DNA of 59,853 nt, taken from assembly GCF_025823185.1 (NCBI RefSeq), contig NZ_JACKVK010000012.1, positions 1 to 59,853 on the forward strand, read 5' to 3'. The stretch is from Mycobacterium yunnanensis (GTDB lineage Bacteria; Actinomycetota; Actinomycetes; Mycobacteriales; Mycobacteriaceae). A program made the translations under genes and the position numbers. This document shows positions 23,636-32,072 of this stretch, piece by piece (positions within the stretch are counted from its first letter, which is position 1; every line of letters starts with the position of its first letter). Under the pieces are notes generated by a model. It had not been told where the DNA came from. It did no database searches and was given only the letters and a program-made list of their open reading frames with translations.

Positions 23636-24492
23636 GCGGCGACGCCCGTGCGGCGATCGGCTTTCTCGTACCGGGTGCGGCAGCAGGACTGGTCGCCGTC
23701 GCCTTCAGTCGGCTGCTGATCGAGCCGCTCATCAGTGCCGCGGTGGATTACGAGGGCGCGCGTGAGCACGTCGAGGCCCAGCTTGCCGGCGGCGGTGACC
23801 ACGGCCACGATCACGAATTGTTCACCCGCGCAGTCCAGGAGAACGTGGGTGCCGCCGTGGGCGTCATCGTGTTCGGCATCGCGATGGGCATCTTGTTCGC
23901 CGTCGTCCATCACGTGGTTCGCGGCGTCTTGGTGCGCCGCGGCTTCCGGCCTGACGCCTCGGCCCTGGCGCTCTTGGTGGCCGCGGGCATGTTCGTCGCC
24001 ATCGCCCTGGCCCCCGGGTTGAAGTATCCGGCGAACCCGCCGACGGTCGGATTGGAGGACACCATCGGGGCGCGGAGTTCGGCGTTCCTGACGATGACCG
24101 TCGTCTCGGTGGTGACCGCGGGAGTGGCGCTGGCGGCTGGACTGGCATGGGCGCGACGGTGGGGAGGTTGGCGGGCCGCCGGCGCCGCCGTCAGCGGCTA
24201 CGCCGCGGTGATCCTGACTGCGATGCTGCTGCTACCCAACTTTCACGAAGTCCCTGGCCCGATCGTCGGGCCTGACGGGCTGCTGCTCGACGGCTTCCCG
24301 GCCGAGGTCCTCGGCGAGTTCCGGGTCTACTCGATGGCCGTTCACGCGTTGACGTGGCTGGTCATCGGCGTGCTCTCGGGGATCCTCGGGGGCCGCGGTC
24401 GAACCGCTGCACGCCGCCCCGCGAGCGGGTCGGTCCCTCACGCAGTGAACGTGGTGGCGCCGAGCGCGACGTCGAAGTCGTCCACTCCGTGA
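23626..24492 (+). CDS. cbtA: Cobalt transporter subunit CbtA
   Basis: A 288-residue protein with about six membrane spans. The His-rich loop GGGDHGHDHELFTRAVQENVG (about 52-72) is the expected metal-handling segment. The start is GTG 23626, overlapping cbtB by 10 nt. The same frame is open back to 23050, but that part is the out-of-frame shadow of nthA, the activator and cbtB. The last 55 nt overlap the convergent NADP-binding gene. It closes the operon DUF1097-nthB-nthA-activator-cbtB-cbtA. Confidence 0.92.
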   Translation: MPLSGDARAAIGFLVPGAAAGLVAVAFSRLLIEPLISAAVDYEGAREHVEAQLAGGGDHGHDHELFTRAVQENVGAAVGVIVFGIAMGILFAVVHHVVRGVLVRRGFRPDASALALLVAAGMFVAIALAPGLKYPANPPTVGLEDTIGARSSAFLTMTVVSVVTAGVALAAGLAWARRWGGWRAAGAAVSGYAAVILTAMLLLPNFHEVPGPIVGPDGLLLDGFPAEVLGEFRVYSMAVHALTWLVIGVLSGILGGRGRTAARRPASGSVPHAVNVVAPSATSKSSTP

Positions 24493-25064
24493 CGGGCCAC
24501 ACCCATCAGGAGTAGACCAGCTCCTTCCAGCCAGTGCGCCATCTTCACGCCGCCGACGTCGAGCGGGCGCAGCCCCAGGGAGGCAATGAATCTGGACACG
24601 TCTGCTTTGGCCTGCAGGTCATCACCGGCGTAGAAGACGTCGGGCCTGTGGCCCTTGTCCAGGACGTGCCCGAAGACGGTGTTGAGCGCCTTCACCACGT
24701 GGGCGTCGGCCGGGGCCACCTCCGAGACCTGTTGCGCAATCGAGGTGTCATCGGGGATGGCGAGCCCGTCGGCGGCGTCGTTGAACGGGTTGCTGAGGTC
24801 GACGATGACCTTGCCCGCGAGCGCCTCTCCGTACTGAGAGACGACCGGAACGACATCGGCATACCTCACCGCCACGATGACGATGTCTCCGGATGGGGCG
24901 GCGCCGAACGGCTTGGTGGCGGTGCCGCCACCCAGTGTCGCGGCCAGCGCTGCGGCCTTGGCGGCATTGCGTCCGATGATCTCCACGGCGTTACCCCCTG
25001 CGACGGCAAGGGTGCCAATGGTTCGGGCCATGTTGCCAGTGCCGATGATGCTGATGCTGCTCAT
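24438..25064 (-). CDS. NADPH-dependent F420 reductase-like NAD(P)-binding protein
   Basis: A 208-residue Rossmann protein beginning with ISIIGTGNMARTIG (4-17) and containing KALNTVFGHVLDKG and VFYAGDD, the pattern of the F420:NADP oxidoreductase/NADP-oxidoreductase-coenzyme-F420 group. The group includes true F420:NADP reductases and metalloreductase-like relatives, so cofactor use is uncertain. GGAGAGAAG lies 4 nt before the ATG. It is the third gene of an SDR-SnoaL-reductase run opposite a TetR gene, and its 3' end overlaps cbtA by 55 nt. Confidence 0.82.
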   Translation of the reverse strand: MSSISIIGTGNMARTIGTLAVAGGNAVEIIGRNAAKAAALAATLGGGTATKPFGAAPSGDIVIVAVRYADVVPVVSQYGEALAGKVIVDLSNPFNDAADGLAIPDDTSIAQQVSEVAPADAHVVKALNTVFGHVLDKGHRPDVFYAGDDLQAKADVSRFIASLGLRPLDVGGVKMAHWLEGAGLLLMGVARHGVDDFDVALGATTFTA

Positions 25065-25130
25065 GATCTTCTCTCCTGCGTGTGTCTCGTGACGCCCACG
25101 CCGGTGGCGAGGACGTTGCCAAGGTCGTCT

Positions 25131-25553
25131 CTAGGTTTCGGTCAGTAGTTCCCACGGCGTCATGCCGAGGAGGCTGGCCAGGCGTCGCTGCATTCGGACC
25201 CCCGACGGCAGTGGCCGCCACCAGATGGTCACCTCGGCGATCTTCCCGTCCCCGTCCACCCGGATGTAGTCGACTCCGTCGACGACGGTCTCGTCGACCT
25301 GGAGACGAAAGTGTGCGGCGTGGTGGGTTGTGCCACTGAGGACTTCGTCGTAAGCGAGGTGTGTCGCGACGGTGCCGATTGCCTGTATGGCCCGCAGAAC
25401 CGCGTCGCGACCGGTGACCGGTGAGTCGTCGAGTGGGCCGAACATCACGACGTTCTCGGCGAGGATGGGGGAGAGCGCGGAGTCGTCGGCGCCCCCGTGC
25501 ATGCCGTCGACGAAGGCAATCACGGTGTCGCGGTGTCGGGCTGGTGTCGTCAT
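25131..25553 (-). CDS. SnoaL/NTF2-like protein
   Basis: A 140-residue single NTF2-like domain (HRDTVIAFVDGMHGGADDSALSPILAENVVMFGPLDDSPVTGRDAVLRAI, then HFRLQVDETVVDGVDYIRVDGDGKIAEVTIWWRPL). Relatives catalyse cyclisation, isomerisation or hydrolysis of small hydrophobic compounds. It lies 8 nt after the SDR stop, so it is in the same transcript. A catalytic residue cannot be named from this reading. The C-terminal 25 residues are an extension beyond the fold. Confidence 0.82.
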   Translation of the reverse strand: MTTPARHRDTVIAFVDGMHGGADDSALSPILAENVVMFGPLDDSPVTGRDAVLRAIQAIGTVATHLAYDEVLSGTTHHAAHFRLQVDETVVDGVDYIRVDGDGKIAEVTIWWRPLPSGVRMQRRLASLLGMTPWELLTET

Positions 25554-25561
25554 GGCTGCTC

Positions 25562-26296
25562 CTAGATGACGGTGGTGCCGCCGTCGACCACGAGCTCTTG
25601 ACCGTTGACGTAGCTCGAGTCGTCGGAGGCGAGGAACACTGCGGCCGAGGCAATCTCCGCGGGGTGCCCTGACTCTCGCCTAGGAATCACCGACTCGAAC
25701 TGTGCCTTCTGCTCCTCGGTCATCACCTGTTCCAGGGCCGGCGTGGCCACCTGACCGGGGGTCAGCACGTTGACTCGAATCTTCCTGTCTCGCAACTCCG
25801 ACACCCATGCCCGCGCGTAGGCAGGCAACACTGCCTTGCTTCCGGCGTACACACTCCAACTCGGGTAGCCCCGCAGCGATGCATTCGACCCCGTCATGAA
25901 GATCGAGGCACGGTCGTTGAGGAGCGGGAGCGCCTTCTGGACGGTGAACAGGGTGCCGCGCGCATTCAGCCAGAAGGCGTCGTGGAAATCCTCCTCGGTG
26001 ATGTCGCCAAGTGGGGCCTGCTTGCCGACCCCAGCGCTCGCCCACAACACGTCGATCGTGCCCTTCTCGCGCTTGACGGTGTCGAACAGACGGTCCAAGT
26101 CCGCCAGATCGGCCGAATCGCCCTGCACGCCAGTCACATTACGGCCGATGTGGTCCACGGCGTCGTCGACGGCCTCCTGACGTCGGCCGGTGATGAACAC
26201 GTACGCGCCCTCGTCGACGAACGACTTGGCACCGGCAAGTGCCATCCCGCTCGTCGCACCGGTGATCACCGCGACCTTGCCATCCAGCTTTCCCAT
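25562..26296 (-). CDS. SDR family oxidoreductase
   Basis: A 244-residue classical SDR. It has TGATSGMALAGA near residue 13 (cofactor glycines altered to TGATSGMAL), a WASAG segment in place of NNAG, and catalytic Ser of MTGSNASLRG with Tyr-Lys of YAGSKAVL. SD GGGAGCA precedes the ATG. It starts the operon facing the TetR gene, with inverted and direct repeats in the 126-bp gap. TetR-controlled SDRs of this layout are usually induced by their substrates, probably quinones or aldehydes; that is inference. Confidence 0.9.
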   Translation of the reverse strand: MGKLDGKVAVITGATSGMALAGAKSFVDEGAYVFITGRRQEAVDDAVDHIGRNVTGVQGDSADLADLDRLFDTVKREKGTIDVLWASAGVGKQAPLGDITEEDFHDAFWLNARGTLFTVQKALPLLNDRASIFMTGSNASLRGYPSWSVYAGSKAVLPAYARAWVSELRDRKIRVNVLTPGQVATPALEQVMTEEQKAQFESVIPRRESGHPAEIASAAVFLASDDSSYVNGQELVVDGGTTVI

Positions 26297-26323
26297 GATT
26301 GCTCCCTGCGATTGGTGACGACG

Positions 26324-26355
26324 ACGTTAAGTACACCGATTGACGTGCTTAACGT
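26324..26355. promoter_or_regulatory. Inverted repeat ACGTTAAG-N16-CTTAACGT in SDR/TetR promoter
   Basis: Perfect 8-bp arms at 26324-26331 and 26348-26355, 28 bp upstream of the SDR start. An 11-bp direct repeat GTACACCGATT occurs at 26331-26341 inside it and again at 26385-26395 near the TetR promoter. This is a probable TetR operator pair. Confidence 0.6.
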
Positions 26356-26410
26356 ATCGGGTCGATCCTGCGGGCGCAAGCTATGTACACCGATTCGTAC
26401 CGAAATGGGT

Positions 26411-26416
26411 TAGGCT
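26411..26416 (+). promoter_or_regulatory. -10 box (TAGGCT) of leaderless TetR gene
   Basis: TAGGCT is followed by 6 nt and the GTG at 26423. The second GTACACCGATT copy (26385-26395) would cover the -35 region, so the regulator probably controls itself. Confidence 0.5.
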
Positions 26417-26422
26417 GCAGAC

Positions 26423-26992
26423 GTGACCGAGTTGGAGAAGGGGCCGCGCGGCGTGCGCCGGGGCCGGGGCGCACGTGAGCGCATCCTTGGTGCATCACGG
26501 CAACTGTTCCGCGACCAGGGCATCAACGGCACGGGATTGGACCAACTCTGCGCAGTCGCCCAAGTGTCCAAACGAACGTTTTACCAACACTTTCCGAGCA
26601 AGGACGACTTGATCACCGAGCACCTCCGCCGGTTCGACCCCGACATCCTTCCCGAGGTGTTCGACCGCACCGACCTCACGCCCCGAGAGCGGCTTCTCGC
26701 AGTCTTCGACATCTACTCGCCGCTGTGCCCGTTCATCGCCGCCGCGGTCGAACTCCACGACCCCGCCCACCCGGCCCGCCTGAGCGCGCGCGACTACAAG
26801 ATGGCCTTCGCCGCACGGCTGACCGACACCGCCCGCGAGGCCGGCGCCCCCAAACCCGAGCAACTCGGCGAGCAACTGGCGCTGCTGCTCGACGGCGCCT
26901 CGGCACGCAACCGCGTTCTCGACGCAGACACCTTTGCGACCGCCGCATCCATTGCCGTCGTGCTCATCGACGACGCCCTACCCCCGCAGTGA
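26423..26992 (+). CDS. TetR-family transcriptional regulator
   Basis: A 189-residue TetR regulator starting at GTG. The N-terminal HTH spans about 17-62 (RERILGASRQLFRDQGINGTGLDQLCAVAQVSKRTFYQHFPSK). The C-terminal ligand/dimer domain resembles those of regulators of small redox enzymes. It is divergent from the SDR-SnoaL-reductase operon and leaderless by its -10 spacing. It is the obvious candidate to bind the dyad and the 11-bp direct repeats in between. Confidence 0.93.
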   Translation: MTELEKGPRGVRRGRGARERILGASRQLFRDQGINGTGLDQLCAVAQVSKRTFYQHFPSKDDLITEHLRRFDPDILPEVFDRTDLTPRERLLAVFDIYSPLCPFIAAAVELHDPAHPARLSARDYKMAFAARLTDTAREAGAPKPEQLGEQLALLLDGASARNRVLDADTFATAASIAVVLIDDALPPQ

Positions 26993-27271
26993 CTGGATGC
27001 GCGCACGCTGAGCCATCAATCACCTCGACGACGTAGCGGCGAGAGGCTGCACGTCGACGGCCATGGGGAATGCGAACCCGGTCTCCTCTGTTCGATGGAG
27101 GAATGACACTTCAGCCGCCGCGGACGAACTCGGTGCAACTTCGCCTACCTCGAGATCTGCCACCTGCGCGCTAGCCCCTTGCCGGAACGCTCCGCCGTCA
27201 CCGCCGCGGGCGTTTCCGGCCCGCCGGCATGGTTTAGCTCTCACTCCAGACACATGAACCCAGGAGAGGCA

Positions 27272-28213
27272 ATGTCACCACAGGAGTCATCACGTCAGTC
27301 CGGAATACTCGTCATCGGGGCCGGTGAGCTCGGCAGCAACGTCGTACAGGCGCTGTCGCACCATCGAGACGCCGGTCCGGTGACCGTCCTGCTGCGGCCC
27401 TCCAGCACGCCGCAGGGCACTCGCCTGCGCGCCGACCTGGCCGACCGTGGTGTGACGGTCGCCGAGGCGGACGTGGCGACGGCACCGGTCGACGAGCTGG
27501 CCGAATTGCTCCGGCCGTTTTCGACCGTCGTAAGCTGCATCGGCTTCGCCGCAGGTCCCGGAACGCAGAGGAAGCTCACCCATGCCGTCCTGCAGGCTGG
27601 GGTACCGCGTTATCTACCATGGCAATTCGGCGTGGACTACGATGTGATCGGCCGCGGCAGCCCGCAGGACCTCTTCGACGAGCAACTCGACGTCCGTGAC
27701 TTGCTGCGCGCTCAAACCGCGACCGAGTGGGTGATCGTGTCCACCGGCATGTTCACCAGCTTCCTGTTCGATCCCGGCTTCGGCGTCGTGGACGCTGCCA
27801 ATCACACGGTGAATGCCCTTGGCAGTTGGGACACGGAGGTCACCGTCACCACCGCCGAGGACATCGGGACCCTGACAGCCGAGATCATTCAGTCCCGGCC
27901 CCGCATCGTCAATCAAGTCGTCTACGTCGCCGGCGACACCATCAGCTATCGCGAACTCGCAGATGTCGTCGAGCGAGTGGGAGGCATACCCGTCACCCGC
28001 AACCTGTGGACGGTCCCGTATTTGCTTGGCGACGTCGACCGGGACCCCCATGACGGGATGAGCAAGTATCGGGCGGTCTTCGCGCGGGGGATTGGCGTAT
28101 CGTGGCCAAAGTCTGATTCCTACAACGTAACTCACGGCATTCCCACTCTGACAGCGGAGCAATGGGCCCGCGGTCGTCTGGTGAGCGCTACCTCTGACGG
28201 CAGATGGATCTGA
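27272..28213 (+). CDS. NmrA/isoflavone-reductase-like NAD(P)-binding protein (aromatic alcohol reductase type)
   Basis: A 313-residue protein with an N-terminal NADP motif ILVIGAGELGSNVVQAL (about 12-28) and an NmrA/PCBER-like core (STVVSCIGFAAGPGTQRKLTHAVLQAGVPRYLPWQFGVDYDVIG). The family reduces aromatic ethers/alcohols or senses NAD(P). AGGAGAGG lies 5 nt before the ATG at 27272, which decides the start over upstream frames from 27179. It stands alone between a TetR gene and a TIGR04222 gene. The substrate is unknown. Confidence 0.85.
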   Translation: MSPQESSRQSGILVIGAGELGSNVVQALSHHRDAGPVTVLLRPSSTPQGTRLRADLADRGVTVAEADVATAPVDELAELLRPFSTVVSCIGFAAGPGTQRKLTHAVLQAGVPRYLPWQFGVDYDVIGRGSPQDLFDEQLDVRDLLRAQTATEWVIVSTGMFTSFLFDPGFGVVDAANHTVNALGSWDTEVTVTTAEDIGTLTAEIIQSRPRIVNQVVYVAGDTISYRELADVVERVGGIPVTRNLWTVPYLLGDVDRDPHDGMSKYRAVFARGIGVSWPKSDSYNVTHGIPTLTAEQWARGRLVSATSDGRWI

Positions 28214-28268
28214 TCGAAGAGTCGGCCTTTCGGAGCAGTTGGGCCGCGCCGGCGGCGATGATGTGTGC

Positions 28269-29138
28269 ATGCATGGAGCATGGGGGATCTCCGACCACAC
28301 CTTCGTCAACTGGTACGTGGTGGTCGCGGCGATCGTCGCGGTCACATCGATGGTGTACCGGTACTTCGCGTTCCGTCGGTTCCCCGGGTCCAGCGACGCC
28401 GTCGACGCCTATCACGCAGGCTTTCTGACAGGAGGTCCTCAGCTGGCCGTGTACGCCGCGCTCAGCGAGCTGCGCCGTGCCGGCGCAGTCGACGCGACTC
28501 CCAACGGCGTCCTCTCGCCAGCCGCGCCACTACCGGTGAACGCGACACGACTGGGTCGGGCGATCTACGGGGCGACGACGAGCGGAGTGACCGCAGGTGA
28601 ACTCAATCGTGACCCCGCGGTCGCGACGTCACTCACGTCGATTCGCAGCCAACTGGAGGAAGGTGGGTTTCTGCTGACGCCGACGCAGCGTGCTCGCGCC
28701 CGCTGGTTCGTGTACGCGCAGTTCCTGGTCGTGGGAATGGGCATGGCACGCGTGGCGACGGACCTCGTCAGTGGCGCGCCGGTCGGCAAGGTGTTGAGCG
28801 CCACCGTTCTCATCGGCCTTCTCACGGCGTTCGCGGTGACGGTGCCCAAGCGCACCCTCGCAGGGAGGGCCGTGCTGAGCGATCTGCGGCGACGCCACTC
28901 CGACCTCGCACCACCGAGGCGGGTCGTCGAAACAGGGCTGCTCGGTGCGCTTCTCACCCACCGGCGGCGCCGGCATCCACCGCACGAGCCACCCCTCGAC
29001 ACTCCCGCCGCGGCGGCTATTGCCGTTGCTCTATTCGGGGGCGAGTCGCTGTACGCGCTAGACCCGACGTTTGCGTCGGCCATTGGGGTTCCGCGACATC
29101 GGCCACAATACGACGCCGTCACCTTCGGTGGCACCTGA
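28269..29138 (+). CDS. TIGR04222-domain membrane protein
   Basis: A 289-residue protein with a first membrane span (WYVVVAAIVAVTSMVYRYFAF). It has the TIGR04222 core (DAYHAGFLTGGPQLAVYAALSELRRAGAV ... GRAIYGATTSG), two further spans (about 150-205), and a His/Arg-rich segment (LLTHRRRRHPPHEP) before a C-terminal part with a GGESLYALDPTFASAIG segment. TIGR04222 proteins are common in actinobacteria, and many end in a Cys-rich region that is missing here. Role unknown. The start at 28269 places the first helix close to the N-terminus; an in-frame ATG at 28239 is the alternative. Confidence 0.75.
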   Translation: MHGAWGISDHTFVNWYVVVAAIVAVTSMVYRYFAFRRFPGSSDAVDAYHAGFLTGGPQLAVYAALSELRRAGAVDATPNGVLSPAAPLPVNATRLGRAIYGATTSGVTAGELNRDPAVATSLTSIRSQLEEGGFLLTPTQRARARWFVYAQFLVVGMGMARVATDLVSGAPVGKVLSATVLIGLLTAFAVTVPKRTLAGRAVLSDLRRRHSDLAPPRRVVETGLLGALLTHRRRRHPPHEPPLDTPAAAAIAVALFGGESLYALDPTFASAIGVPRHRPQYDAVTFGGT

Positions 29139-29191
29139 TACCGGAGGCCATCTGGCCGGAGCTCGCCACCTCGAGTCCACGTCGGACGTCG

Positions 29192-30505
29192 TCAGAACTC
29201 CCGCAACGTCTCTCGCAAGGTCTGCTTCGTGTACTGCGTGCGGACGACACCCCGTCGCTGCAATTCGGGCACGAGACCGTCGGTGACCTCGATGACGTGT
29301 CTGCGGCTCACGCCCTGGTTGTGCAGGGTGATCAGGAAACCGTCGCCGCCGACCTCGTCCATCAGCCATTCCATCTCGTCGGCTACGGCCGACGGCGTAC
29401 CGATCAGCGGATAGGACGAGGTGAACTCCGCAGCGTCGTAGACGAGTTCCCGCAGTGTCTTGCCCGAACCGGATTGCTGGAACTTGTCCAGTGAGCCTTG
29501 CTCGCCGTTGGTGGTCAGATGGGGCAGTGGCGAGTCGAGATCGAACTCGGCGAAGTCGATGTCGGTGATCGACGACAGCAGCGACAGCGACTGTTCGGCG
29601 AACGCCTGGGAGGTGACCAATCGTTCGCGTCGCGCCTGTGCCTCCTCGGTGGTCTCGCCCAACGTCGGAATGACCAGGTACATGACTTTGATCTGGTCCG
29701 GATCGCGGCCCTGGGCGGCAGCCCGGCCACGGATGTCCGCGCGGTAGTCCCGCATCCCGTCGACGCCGTCGGCGATCGTGATGATGGCGTCGGCGTGCTT
29801 GGCCGCGAAGTCGCGGCCCCGCGGGGATCCGCCGGCCTGCAAGAAGGTCGGCCGGATCTGCGGCGACGGCGCGGTGTTGAGCGGTCCCCGGCACTTGTAG
29901 TACTTGCCGTGGAAGTTGATCTCGTGCACCTTGGTGAAATCGGTGTGCATACCGCGTTGACGGTCGACGACGACGGCGTCCGGCTCCCACGAATCCCACA
30001 ATTGGTTGACCAGATCCATGTACTCGTCGGCCATGGCGTAGCGATCTTCCCGCGGCGGCAGCTGATCCAGACCGAAGTTCTGCGCCGCGGCGTTCTCGGC
30101 GCTGGTCACGATGTTCCAGCCGAACCGTCCGTGGGAGATGTGGTCGATCGTCGAGCACAACCGAGCCAGCAGGAACGGCGGGTAGCCCAGCGTCGACAGC
30201 GTGGCCACGATGCCGAGATGCCTTGTGGCGCCACTGATCAACGCCGCCAGGGGCGCCGGATCGTGTTTGGGCACCATGCCGAATGCGTGTTTGAGCACCG
30301 CTTCCTTCGTGCCGCCGAACGCCTCGGAGACGGCCAGCTTGTCCTCCATCATGATGAAGTCGAAGCCGGCACGCTCGAGGTTCTTCGCCATCTCGACGTA
30401 GAACTGGCCGTCCCACGGCGTTCCGCCGCCCTGCTCGAACGGTCCGGTCCACAGGTCGGAGGTGAAGTTCATGAACCAGCCGAGATGGAACTTCTTGTCT
30501 GTCAC
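29192..30505 (-). CDS. FMN-dependent monooxygenase of NtaA/SnaA/DszA family (LLM class)
   Basis: A 437-residue luciferase-like monooxygenase of the NtaA/SnaA/DszA group, usual length about 430-450. Typical features are FHLGWFMNFTSDLWTGPF at the start, FGWNIVTSAENAAAQNFG (about 127-144), YMDLVNQLWDSWEPDAVVVD and PTFLQAGGSPRGRDFAAKHAD. These enzymes use FMNH2 from a separate reductase to cleave C-N or C-S bonds (nitrilotriacetate, EDTA, dibenzothiophene sulfone). The GTG at 30505 overlaps the permease stop as GTGA. The same frame is open to 32002, but that part is a shadow of the permease. No flavin reductase gene is nearby. Confidence 0.92.
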   Translation of the reverse strand: MTDKKFHLGWFMNFTSDLWTGPFEQGGGTPWDGQFYVEMAKNLERAGFDFIMMEDKLAVSEAFGGTKEAVLKHAFGMVPKHDPAPLAALISGATRHLGIVATLSTLGYPPFLLARLCSTIDHISHGRFGWNIVTSAENAAAQNFGLDQLPPREDRYAMADEYMDLVNQLWDSWEPDAVVVDRQRGMHTDFTKVHEINFHGKYYKCRGPLNTAPSPQIRPTFLQAGGSPRGRDFAAKHADAIITIADGVDGMRDYRADIRGRAAAQGRDPDQIKVMYLVIPTLGETTEEAQARRERLVTSQAFAEQSLSLLSSITDIDFAEFDLDSPLPHLTTNGEQGSLDKFQQSGSGKTLRELVYDAAEFTSSYPLIGTPSAVADEMEWLMDEVGGDGFLITLHNQGVSRRHVIEVTDGLVPELQRRGVVRTQYTKQTLRETLREF

Positions 30506-31935
30506 GGGTGTGCCACTACTTTCTCTTGGTCGGGGGTTGCAAGCTTTAGGCCGGTCCGGATGGCAAGGCCGATGCCAAACAATGCGGCCGTGACGATGAA
30601 TGGCGCCCAGTCGACCAACGGGGTGCCGGTGCGAGGCCACAACACGTTGACGGTCTCGGCGATCACCCAGATGAGGGCGAGCCATCCCGCGGCGTGCCCG
30701 GCGCGGCCAAGGAATGTCGGTTCCGAACGATCCCAGGTGCCCCGCATCTTGGCGACCGCCAGCCCGACGATGGGGAAGGCGAACGACAGGAAGAAGCCTG
30801 CGGTGACGAATGTGACCAGCAGTGTGTAGATCTGCACGCTCTGGAACGGCAAGTACAGCAGGATGCCGATCGCGCCGGTGACCACGGTGGCGATGGTCGG
30901 GGTGTTGATCCGCCGGTGCAGTCTGCCGAGGTGACGGCTCACCGGCAATTCTCCGTTGCGTCCGTAGGACCACACGATGCGGGACACGGCCGAACTGACC
31001 GCCACCACGGTGGCGAAGTAGGCGACGACGAACAGGATCATGACCGCCTTGAAGGCTGGCGGCGGGAGATACGCAGTGAGCGTGGCCGCGACGGGGTCGG
31101 CCGCGGCGGCGGCGCTCTCGGGCATGGCCATCAAGAAGGCGAAGCACGTGAGGAGCACGACGAGTCCGACGCCAACGAGGGATCCGACGATTGCCTTCGG
31201 GATGTCGCGCTGGGGCTCGCGGACCTCCTCGGCGAGGGTGCTGGCGCTCTCGAAACCGAGGAAGGACCACCCGGCGAACATGATCGCGACCACGAACGGG
31301 GTGGCCATGAAGGCCGTTCCGGATGGCCAGGTGAGCCCGTTGCCGAGCGTCGCGACGCTGTTCACCGAGTGAAAGCACAACAGCCAGAACGCGATCCCCA
31401 CGGAACCGACCACCTCGGCGACCAGACACAGGAAGCCGACTGTCCGCACTGCCGCGCGGCCCAGCACGTTGACGAGCACCGCGCCGGCGAGGATCACCAT
31501 CCCGATGACCGTCATGAGTGTCCGGTCGTCCGTGTCGAGGTCGAACGCGGCCGCGGCGAACAGTGCGCCCCCATAGGACACCGCGGTCAAGGTGATCATC
31601 AGCGTCCACATGTAGGCCCATCCGGCGAACCACCCGTAGGCCGGCCCGAGCAAGCGCCGCGACCACTGGTACACCCCGCCGGCCATCGGCCACCGTGACG
31701 CCAGCACACCGAACGTCACGCCGATCAGCACCTGCCCGATCAGCACGACGAGCAAGGCCCACCAGAAACCGGGTCCGGCCGCGGCCAGGCCGAGTCCGAA
31801 CACCATGTACATGGCCACGATCGGCGAGACGAAGACGAAGCCCAGCATGGCTGCCGACCACATGCTGAACTCGCGTCGCATCGGTGCGGTGGCGGTGACC
31901 GTACTCGTACCTGCACGGGTCGCGATGTCGTCCAC
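30502..31935 (-). CDS. APC-superfamily amino acid/amine permease
   Basis: A 477-residue transporter with about 12 spans. The consensus region is SPIVAMYMVFGLGLAAAGPGFWWALLV, and the central GWSFLGFESASTLAEEVREPQRDIPKAI segment is typical of the APA/amino acid-choline group. It is translationally coupled to the monooxygenase gene, so the imported compound is likely its substrate, for instance an amine or N-substituted amino acid. Two LacI-type palindromes lie 32-101 bp upstream of the start. Confidence 0.92.
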   Translation of the reverse strand: MDDIATRAGTSTVTATAPMRREFSMWSAAMLGFVFVSPIVAMYMVFGLGLAAAGPGFWWALLVVLIGQVLIGVTFGVLASRWPMAGGVYQWSRRLLGPAYGWFAGWAYMWTLMITLTAVSYGGALFAAAAFDLDTDDRTLMTVIGMVILAGAVLVNVLGRAAVRTVGFLCLVAEVVGSVGIAFWLLCFHSVNSVATLGNGLTWPSGTAFMATPFVVAIMFAGWSFLGFESASTLAEEVREPQRDIPKAIVGSLVGVGLVVLLTCFAFLMAMPESAAAAADPVAATLTAYLPPPAFKAVMILFVVAYFATVVAVSSAVSRIVWSYGRNGELPVSRHLGRLHRRINTPTIATVVTGAIGILLYLPFQSVQIYTLLVTFVTAGFFLSFAFPIVGLAVAKMRGTWDRSEPTFLGRAGHAAGWLALIWVIAETVNVLWPRTGTPLVDWAPFIVTAALFGIGLAIRTGLKLATPDQEKVVAHP

Positions 31936-31966
31936 GGGCGCTCCTCCGGCCGTGCTCCTGCCGATG

Positions 31967-31980
31967 CAGGAACGTTTCTG
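31967..31980. promoter_or_regulatory. LacI-type operator CAGNAACGTTNCTG, copy 1
   Basis: CAGGAACGTTTCTG fits the palindrome CAGnAACGTTnCTG with the central CG typical of LacI-family sites. It lies 31 bp upstream of the permease start. Confidence 0.7.
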
Positions 31981-32022
31981 CGACCGAAGGTAGAGAGATC
32001 ACATGACGCCGAACGGCTGCTA

Positions 32023-32036
32023 CAGTAACGTTCCTG
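32023..32036. promoter_or_regulatory. LacI-type operator CAGNAACGTTNCTG, copy 2
   Basis: CAGTAACGTTCCTG matches the same palindrome, 56 bp from copy 1 centre to centre, roughly five helical turns. The pair sits between the LacI gene and the permease-monooxygenase operon and could support looping. Confidence 0.7.
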
Positions 32037-32072
32037 TTACCGTCCGCTACGGCGTCGTGACGTGCTCGACCT

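Noticed and set aside
28239..28268. Earlier ATG for the TIGR04222 protein
   Set aside because: It adds ten polar residues without an SD. The start at 28269 places the first helix normally. This is kept as an alternative only.
30506..32002. 500-residue N-terminal extension of the NtaA-type monooxygenase
   Set aside because: It is antiparallel-free shadow sequence in another frame of the permease gene, Arg-rich without membrane or domain character. The GTGA overlap start at 30505 fits the family length.
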